Part shown: piece by piece, positions 59,841-64,000 of the stretch
How the letters are laid out: every line of letters starts with the position of its first letter
Numbering within the stretch: position 1 is the stretch's first letter
Program-made: the position numbers and the translations under genes
The notes under the pieces: model-generated
Database searches by the model: none
The model's input: the letters and a program-made list of their open reading frames with translations, nothing else
What the model was told of the DNA's origin: nothing
Source of the DNA: an uncultured Clostridia bacterium
GTDB taxonomy: Bacteria > Bacillota > Clostridia > Christensenellales > Borkfalkiaceae
Assembly (NCBI GenBank): GCA_944336975.1
Contig: CALVLH010000002.1
Coordinates: forward strand, 62,001 to 126,000
DNA length: 64,000 bases
Direction of reading: 5' to 3'

Positions 59841-60507
59841 CTCTGTTCTCCTCGCGTTCTGTTTCCGCGCCGCGCGCGGCGATCTTTTCCAGCCTTTCTT
59901 CCAGTTCGTAAATGCGCTCGCGCAGGGCGCACAGCTCCTTGACGACGGGGTCTTCCTTTTCGGGGATGAGGTCGGGTTCGGGGCGCGCCCCGTTGACGCG
60001 CACCACCCTGCCGGGAACGCCCACGACGGTCGCGAACGGCGGGACCTCTTTGAGCACCACCGCCCCCGCGCCGATGCGCGCGCCTTCGCCCACCGTGAAG
60101 CCGCCCAGCACCTTCGCGCCCGAAGAGATGGTCACATTCTTTCGGATGGTCGGGTGCCGCTTCCCGCTTTCCTTGCCCGTGCCGCCCAGCGTGACGCCCT
60201 GATAGATGACCACGCCCTCTTCCACTTCCGCGGTCTCGCCGATGACGACGCCCGCGCCGTGGTCGATGAACACCCCGGGCGCGATCTTCGCGGCAGGATG
60301 GATCTCGATGCCCGTCAGGAATTTGGCGAACTGCGACGCCATGCGGGCGAACAGTTTGAGGTGCATTTTATACAGCCTGTTCGCGAAACGGTGCCACGAA
60401 AGCGCGTGCACGCCCGAATAGGTCAGCCAGATCTCGAATTTGTTGCGCGCGGCGGGATCGTTCTTCTTCGCCGCGGCGATGTCTTTGCGCAATCTCGAAA
60501 AAAACAT
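59827..60507 (-). CDS. cysE: Serine O-acetyltransferase
   Basis: A 226-residue enzyme that makes O-acetylserine from serine and acetyl-CoA, the first step of cysteine synthesis. The hexapeptide-repeat domain holds EIHPAAKIAPGVFIDHGAGVVIGETAE (catalytic histidine), VTLGGTGKESGKRHPTI, and GARIGAGAVVLKEVPPFATVVGVPGR. A charged coiled-coil tail (about 35 residues) follows. ATG 60507 follows GGGAGGAAGAT. It is directly downstream of a Cys-specific T-box, so its synthesis rises when tRNA-Cys is uncharged. Confidence 0.96.
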
Positions 60508-60537
60508 ATCTTCCTCCCTGCGGGCGCTCCCCGCAAT

Positions 60538-60778
60538 AAAAAAGGACGCCCTTATCATTATATAAAGGCATCCTTGACGCGGTTCCACTTTACTTCGGGC
60601 ATAGCGCCCCTCTTTTCCCCTGTAACGGGAGGCTCCCGCGGACATTGCTCCGGCCTCATGGCGAGAGAAACGCACTTTCCCCCTGCCGCCTGCGGGAAAC
60701 TTTCAGCCTTCGGTCTCCCTCTCTTTCGCCGCGGCATACGGGGTACTCTTTTCCCCTCTCGGCATCTCTGATTTTATT
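60538..60778 (-). promoter_or_regulatory. Cysteine T-box riboswitch of cysE-cysS
   Basis: On the minus strand the leader holds AGTA (S-turn) followed by a TGC triplet in the specifier region (GTATGCCGC), and the T-box sequence AAAGTGGAACCGCG (near 60590-60577), then a terminator AAGGATGCC...GGGCGTCCTT with TTTTTT. TGC is a cysteine codon, matching cysE and cysS. Uncharged tRNA-Cys should pair with the specifier and the T-box bulge and prevent termination. Confidence 0.93.
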
Positions 60779-60784
60779 GTCGCT

Positions 60785-60814
60785 ATTGTATCACGCCGCC
60801 CCGCGGCAAGTCAA
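60785..60814 (-). promoter_or_regulatory. Promoter of the T-box leader
   Basis: On the minus strand TTGACT (60814-60809), 18 bp, TACAAT (60790-60785). It overlaps the end of the upstream gene. Confidence 0.85.
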
Positions 60815-61443
60815 GCGATTTTCTCCCGTGCGATGGGAAGATTGGTGACGGAATATTCCGCAAGGCACTTGTCGCGCATGACGGGATTGAAGATCTGCCG
60901 TTCGAGCAGATACCCCACCACCACGTCGCGCACGTTGTCCTCGGCGAGCGTGAAGCCGCACACCGCGAGCAGGTTGTTCGCGTCCGCCACCGTCATGCGG
61001 CAGACGAGCGCCAGCGCGAGCACCGTGTTCTTTTCGGGATACAGCTTTCCCTTTACGATCCCCTTCCACGCCTCGGGCATCACGGTGAGCTTTTCCCCCG
61101 CGCTTTCCGCCGTTTCGCCGCAACGGGCAAGCGCCGCGGGCAGCAGTTTGGCGAACGTCTCCTTGTTGAAGAGATCGTGCATCCGCTCGCGGAACCCGGG
61201 ATAGGAATAACTGAACGTGAACGTCGTGTCCGCCAGCTCCCCTTTGAGGCGGGCGAGCAGGGCGGCGGGATCGCTCTGATAACACAGGCGCATCGCGGAC
61301 GATTCCCGCCTGACGATGTTGCCGTCCGCCCCCACCGATACCATCACGGGGGGCTTGTATCCGTCCAGCGCGCTCAGCCGCACATAGTCGGAGTAACGCG
61401 CGCAAAAATATTCGTCCAATGCTCTGATGTATTCTTCCGTCAT
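60811..61443 (-). CDS. Unknown protein with C-terminal HTH-like domain
   Basis: A 210-residue soluble protein. Residues about 135-200 (LYPEKNTVLALALVCRMTVADANNLLAVCGF, then DVVVGYLLERQIFN) have the pattern of helical domains found in clostridial XRE-like or sigma-associated proteins, in which a P(S/E)(R/K)(D/N)TVLALA start leads a degenerate helix-turn-helix. The N-terminal part has mixed helices and strands. It probably takes part in regulation. I do not recognise the full-length family. Confidence 0.75.
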   Translation of the reverse strand: MTEEYIRALDEYFCARYSDYVRLSALDGYKPPVMVSVGADGNIVRRESSAMRLCYQSDPAALLARLKGELADTTFTFSYSYPGFRERMHDLFNKETFAKLLPAALARCGETAESAGEKLTVMPEAWKGIVKGKLYPEKNTVLALALVCRMTVADANNLLAVCGFTLAEDNVRDVVVGYLLERQIFNPVMRDKCLAEYSVTNLPIAREKIA

Positions 61444-61565
61444 GCGATTATTTTACCATTCTCCGCGAAAAAACGCAAGCGTTCCGCGCCCCGTGCGCAA
61501 AATTCCTGCATGGCGGCGATTTTGTGCTTTTTTTTCGGAAAATGCAAATTATTATGTGAATTTAC

Positions 61566-61594
61566 TTGCAATTCCTTGCAAAATATGTTAGAAT
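61566..61594 (+). promoter_or_regulatory. Promoter and direct-repeat operator of the DeoR gene
   Basis: TTGCAA (61566-61571), 17 bp, TAGAAT (61589-61594). CTTGCAA occurs at 61565 and again at 61575, one helical turn apart, covering the -35 box, consistent with binding of a regulator, perhaps the encoded DeoR protein itself. Confidence 0.6.
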
Positions 61595-61622
61595 TTTACA
61601 CAGAAAAGAAAGGAGCGGACAA

Positions 61623-62381
61623 ATGAAACGGGATAGAATCGAAGAGATCGCAGATCTTTTGGACAAACGCGGCAAGCTCACCCTGGAACAGTTGGAGACC
61701 TTTTTCCCCCACGTTTCCCAGATGACGCTGCGCCGCGACCTGTTGCAGCTCGAACAGCTCGGCAGGATCATCCGCGTGCGGGGCGGAGCGATGTCGGTCA
61801 AAGAAGTGCAGAAAGTTTCGGGCGAACCTTACGCGAAAAAATCGGCGATCCATACGGACGAAAAGATCCGCATCGCCCAGAAGGCGGCGGGGCTCATCGA
61901 CGAAGGGTGTTCGCTCTTCGTGGACGGGGGCACGACGGCGATGTATCTCGCCAAGGAGATCCCCGACATCTCCATCAACGTATTCACCAACGGGCTCGCG
62001 GTCGCGATCGAGCTTGCGCAGAAAAAAAACCTCAACGTCACGGTGCTCGGCGGTCAGGTGATGAAGGACAACCTCTCCACTGCATCCCCCGTCGCCAAGA
62101 TGTATTTCTCGGATACCAATTTCGAGCTTGCGATCATCTCCGCTTCGGCGTTCACGCCCGAAAACGGGTTCTCCTGCGGTTCACAGGTGGAAGCGGACCT
62201 GCTCAAACTCGTCCGCCAGAAGGCGAAATCCCTTTACATGATGCTCGACAGCTCCAAGATCGGCAAGATCATGCCCTATACCTTCGCCCACGTCGAGGAC
62301 ATCGACGTGCTCATCACGGACGAAAACTTCCCCGCGGAGCTCAAAGAAAAATTTACGCAGAAAGACATCGTCGTCATGTGA
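61623..62381 (+). CDS. DeoR-family transcriptional regulator
   Basis: A 252-residue repressor. Residues 1-55 form the DeoR winged helix (RDRIEEIADLLDKRGKLTLEQLE and SQMTLRRDLLQLEQLGRIIRV), the rest the sugar-phosphate-isomerase-like sensor with LFVDGGTTAMYLAKEIP (phosphate loop), FTNGLAVAIELAQ and TVLGGQV. It probably responds to a phosphorylated sugar. RBS GAAAGGAGCGGACAA. No sugar operon is adjacent. A strong terminator follows. Confidence 0.95.
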   Translation: MKRDRIEEIADLLDKRGKLTLEQLETFFPHVSQMTLRRDLLQLEQLGRIIRVRGGAMSVKEVQKVSGEPYAKKSAIHTDEKIRIAQKAAGLIDEGCSLFVDGGTTAMYLAKEIPDISINVFTNGLAVAIELAQKKNLNVTVLGGQVMKDNLSTASPVAKMYFSDTNFELAIISASAFTPENGFSCGSQVEADLLKLVRQKAKSLYMMLDSSKIGKIMPYTFAHVEDIDVLITDENFPAELKEKFTQKDIVVM

Positions 62382-62395
62382 CGAAAAAAGAACGG

Positions 62396-62429
62396 GCGCC
62401 CGCCGCGCACAACGCGGCGGGCGCTTTTT
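62396..62429 (+). terminator. Terminator of the DeoR gene
   Basis: A 12-bp stem GCGCCCGCCGCG/CGCGGCGGGCGC with 5-base loop and TTTTT. Confidence 0.92.
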
Positions 62430-62493
62430 GCGCGCGTTTTCGCCCGCAGGTCAGTTTTTTTGACGTTTTGTGCCGATTTTTTTCGGGAACGTA

Positions 62494-62522
62494 TGGACAG
62501 ATCGGGAACTCGGTGTTATAAT
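62494..62522 (+). promoter_or_regulatory. Promoter of the pyrophosphatase gene
   Basis: TGGACA (62494-62499), 17 bp, TATAAT (62517-62522). The 68-base leader is GC-rich and can fold (CCGCC-gcaa-GGCGG inside ACGGA/TCCGT). Confidence 0.82.
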
Positions 62523-62590
62523 GCAACCGACGGAACCCCTCCGCCGCAAGGCGGTCCGCTCCGTCCGTATCACGGATCCGGAGGTGTTGC

Positions 62591-64000
62591 ATGAATCAAT
62601 GGATTATGCTTCTCGTGCTGTTCGCCGCGCTTTTCGCCCTCGCGTACGCGGCGCTCAATTTTGTCCTCGTGCGAAAGCTCAAAGGGGGCAACGAACGCAT
62701 GCAGGAGATCGCGGCAGCGATCCGCGAAGGCGCGAACGCCTTCCTGCGCTATGAATACAAGATCGTCGCGATCATCGGCGTCGCCATCGCCGCGGTGCTC
62801 GGCGTCGTCGTTTCCTGGGAGACGATGATCGCCTTCCTTATCGGCGCACTCATGAGTTCGCTCGCGGGGCTCGTCGGCATGAAGATCGCGACGTATGCGA
62901 ACGTCCGCGTCGCCAACGCCGCGAACGAGACGCGCAACACGGGCAAAACGCTCAAAGTCGCCTTCCGCGGCGGCAGCGTCATGGGACTGTGCGTGGCGGG
63001 CTTCGCCCTTCTGGGCGTGCTCATCGTCTACCTCGTGTTCGGGCTTTGGGAAGGGATGCTCTCGCTGGACGAGGCGGGCAGGCTCGCTTCCAACGTCAAT
63101 CCGATCACGGGGCAGAGCTATTCCCTCTCGCTCATCCTCTCGGGCTATGCGCTCGGGTGCAGCGTCATCGCGATGTTCAACCGCGTGGGCGGGGGCATCT
63201 ACACGAAAGCGGCGGATATGGGCGCCGACCTCGTCGGAAAGACGGAAGCGCACATCCCCGAGGACGATCCGCGCAACCCCGCGACCATCGCGGATAACGT
63301 GGGCGATAACGTGGGCGACGTGGCAGGGCTCGGCTCCGACCTTTTGGAAAGCTATGTCGGCGCCATCCTCTCCTGCGCTATCCTCGCGATCGAGATCTTC
63401 TCGCACAACGCGTTCGCCTCTTCCACGCTCTACCTGAAAATGGTGACTTTCCCCATCCTGTTCGCGGCGATCGGTCTGTTCGGCTGTATCCTTGGCATCA
63501 CCTTCCCCCTCGTCAAGAGAAAACTCTCGGACGATCCCCATCTCGAGCTCAACCTCGCGACCTGGATCTCGGCGGGCGTTGCCGTCGTCGTCGGATTCGT
63601 GCTGTGCTGGTTCCTCTTCGAAGGCGAAGCGGACGATCAGCTCACCCTCGCGGGCTTTGCGATCGGGCGCGTTTCCCCCTGGGTAGCCGCCGCGATCGGC
63701 ATCGTCGCGGGTATCGTCATCGGCGCGATCTCCGAGTACTATACGAGTTACGACCATAAGCCCACCCGCGCGATCGCGCAGGCGAGCAAAGAAGGGAGCG
63801 CGCTTACCGTCACGCAGGGCATGGCGACGGGCATGATCTCCTGTATGCTCCCCGTCGTGGTGCTCGGCGTCGCCATCTACCTGTGCTTCGCCGTGGGCGG
63901 GATGTACGGCGTGGGCTGCGGCGCGATGGGGATGCTCTCCTTCGTCGCGGCGACCGTGTCCGTGGATACCTACGGCCCCATCAGCGACAACGCGGGCGGC
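62591..64000 (+). CDS. hppA: Membrane-bound ion-translocating pyrophosphatase (partial)
   Basis: The first 470 residues of a membrane pyrophosphatase, cut by the right edge. GGGIYTKAADMGADLVGKTE and PEDDPRNPATIADNVGDNVG form the substrate-binding acidic motifs that bind Mg-pyrophosphate, and ATVSVDTYGPISDNAGG is the second acidic motif. It uses pyrophosphate hydrolysis to pump H+ or Na+. Whether it is K+-dependent or Na+-pumping cannot be told, because the deciding residues lie beyond the edge. RBS GGAGGTGTTGC. Such pumps save energy in anaerobic fermenters. Confidence 0.97.
   Translation, partial: MNQWIMLLVLFAALFALAYAALNFVLVRKLKGGNERMQEIAAAIREGANAFLRYEYKIVAIIGVAIAAVLGVVVSWETMIAFLIGALMSSLAGLVGMKIATYANVRVANAANETRNTGKTLKVAFRGGSVMGLCVAGFALLGVLIVYLVFGLWEGMLSLDEAGRLASNVNPITGQSYSLSLILSGYALGCSVIAMFNRVGGGIYTKAADMGADLVGKTEAHIPEDDPRNPATIADNVGDNVGDVAGLGSDLLESYVGAILSCAILAIEIFSHNAFASSTLYLKMVTFPILFAAIGLFGCILGITFPLVKRKLSDDPHLELNLATWISAGVAVVVGFVLCWFLFEGEADDQLTLAGFAIGRVSPWVAAAIGIVAGIVIGAISEYYTSYDHKPTRAIAQASKEGSALTVTQGMATGMISCMLPVVVLGVAIYLCFAVGGMYGVGCGAMGMLSFVAATVSVDTYGPISDNAGG

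Overview
The window is a GC-rich (roughly 60 percent by eye), gene-dense chromosomal segment from a spore-former-type member of the Clostridia (Firmicutes). Supporting evidence: spmA-spmB and a PdaB-like polysaccharide deacetylase, a DUF4250 protein, consensus sigma-A promoters (TTGACA/TATAAT with 17-18 bp spacers), strong GGAGG ribosome sites, a Cys T-box, a preQ1-I riboswitch, and the Firmicutes origin-proximal gene order (Orn/Lys/Arg decarboxylase, holB, ricT, trmN6, rsmI, then metG, tatD, ksgA). An uncultured gut lineage such as Christensenellales would fit, but that is inference. I saw no rRNA, tRNA, CRISPR array, transposase or prophage.

Layout. 1-3.5 kb: a membrane protein cut by the left edge, a small membrane ORF and an AEC-family transporter. 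3.5-11.3 kb: a probable SOS operon read leftwards from a promoter carrying a perfect gapped palindrome (LexA-type site): uvrB, a HAD-GNAT fusion, a broken NUDIX gene, uvrA and an aminotransferase. 11.3-15 kb: two related tail-anchored small proteins, a multi-pass membrane protein and glnS. 15-19 kb, rightwards: a PAP2 phosphatase, glyQS and a GT2 glycosyltransferase. 19-24.3 kb, leftwards: metG, tatD, its linked radical SAM gene and ksgA, then a GNAT acetyltransferase behind a leader-peptide attenuator. 24.3-25.4 kb: spmAB. 25.4-29.4 kb: a candidate small RNA, then a two-gene cassette, TIR/P-loop NTPase/HD-hydrolase plus NUDIX, which is the best candidate for an undescribed (possibly anti-phage) system. 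29.5-39.2 kb, leftwards: rsmI, trmN6, a ferredoxin, ricT, holB, the decarboxylase, lysS-greA and an Lrp-aminotransferase pair. 39.2-46 kb, mixed: short unknown genes, queT under a preQ1 riboswitch, a HAD phosphatase, a membrane-anchored hydrolase, a dense DnaA-box cluster, a cytidylate-kinase-like gene, an NlpC/P60 lipoprotein and a PHP phosphatase. 46-54 kb, leftwards: an Imm5-like protein, plsC, a double-OB ssb-like gene, the deacetylase, comFC, a decayed antiporter, an acidic zinc-ribbon protein and a large double-anchored lipoprotein. 54-64 kb: rplM-rpsI, a maltose-acetyltransferase homologue, a short alaS, the T-box-controlled cysE-cysS operon, an HTH-like unknown, a DeoR regulator and a membrane pyrophosphatase cut by the right edge.

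Themes. Translation is heavily represented (GlnRS, GlyRS, MetRS, LysRS, AlaRS, CysRS, L13/S9, KsgA, RsmI, TrmN6). Regulation is unusually legible: several genes have a -10 box exactly six bases before the start codon, implying leaderless mRNAs, one of which encodes an attenuator peptide. Two genes (NUDIX at 7.6-8.0 kb, antiporter at 50.2-51.1 kb) show internal deletion with frameshift. Most genes, including the ribosomal proteins, point leftwards, which suggests one replication direction across the window.
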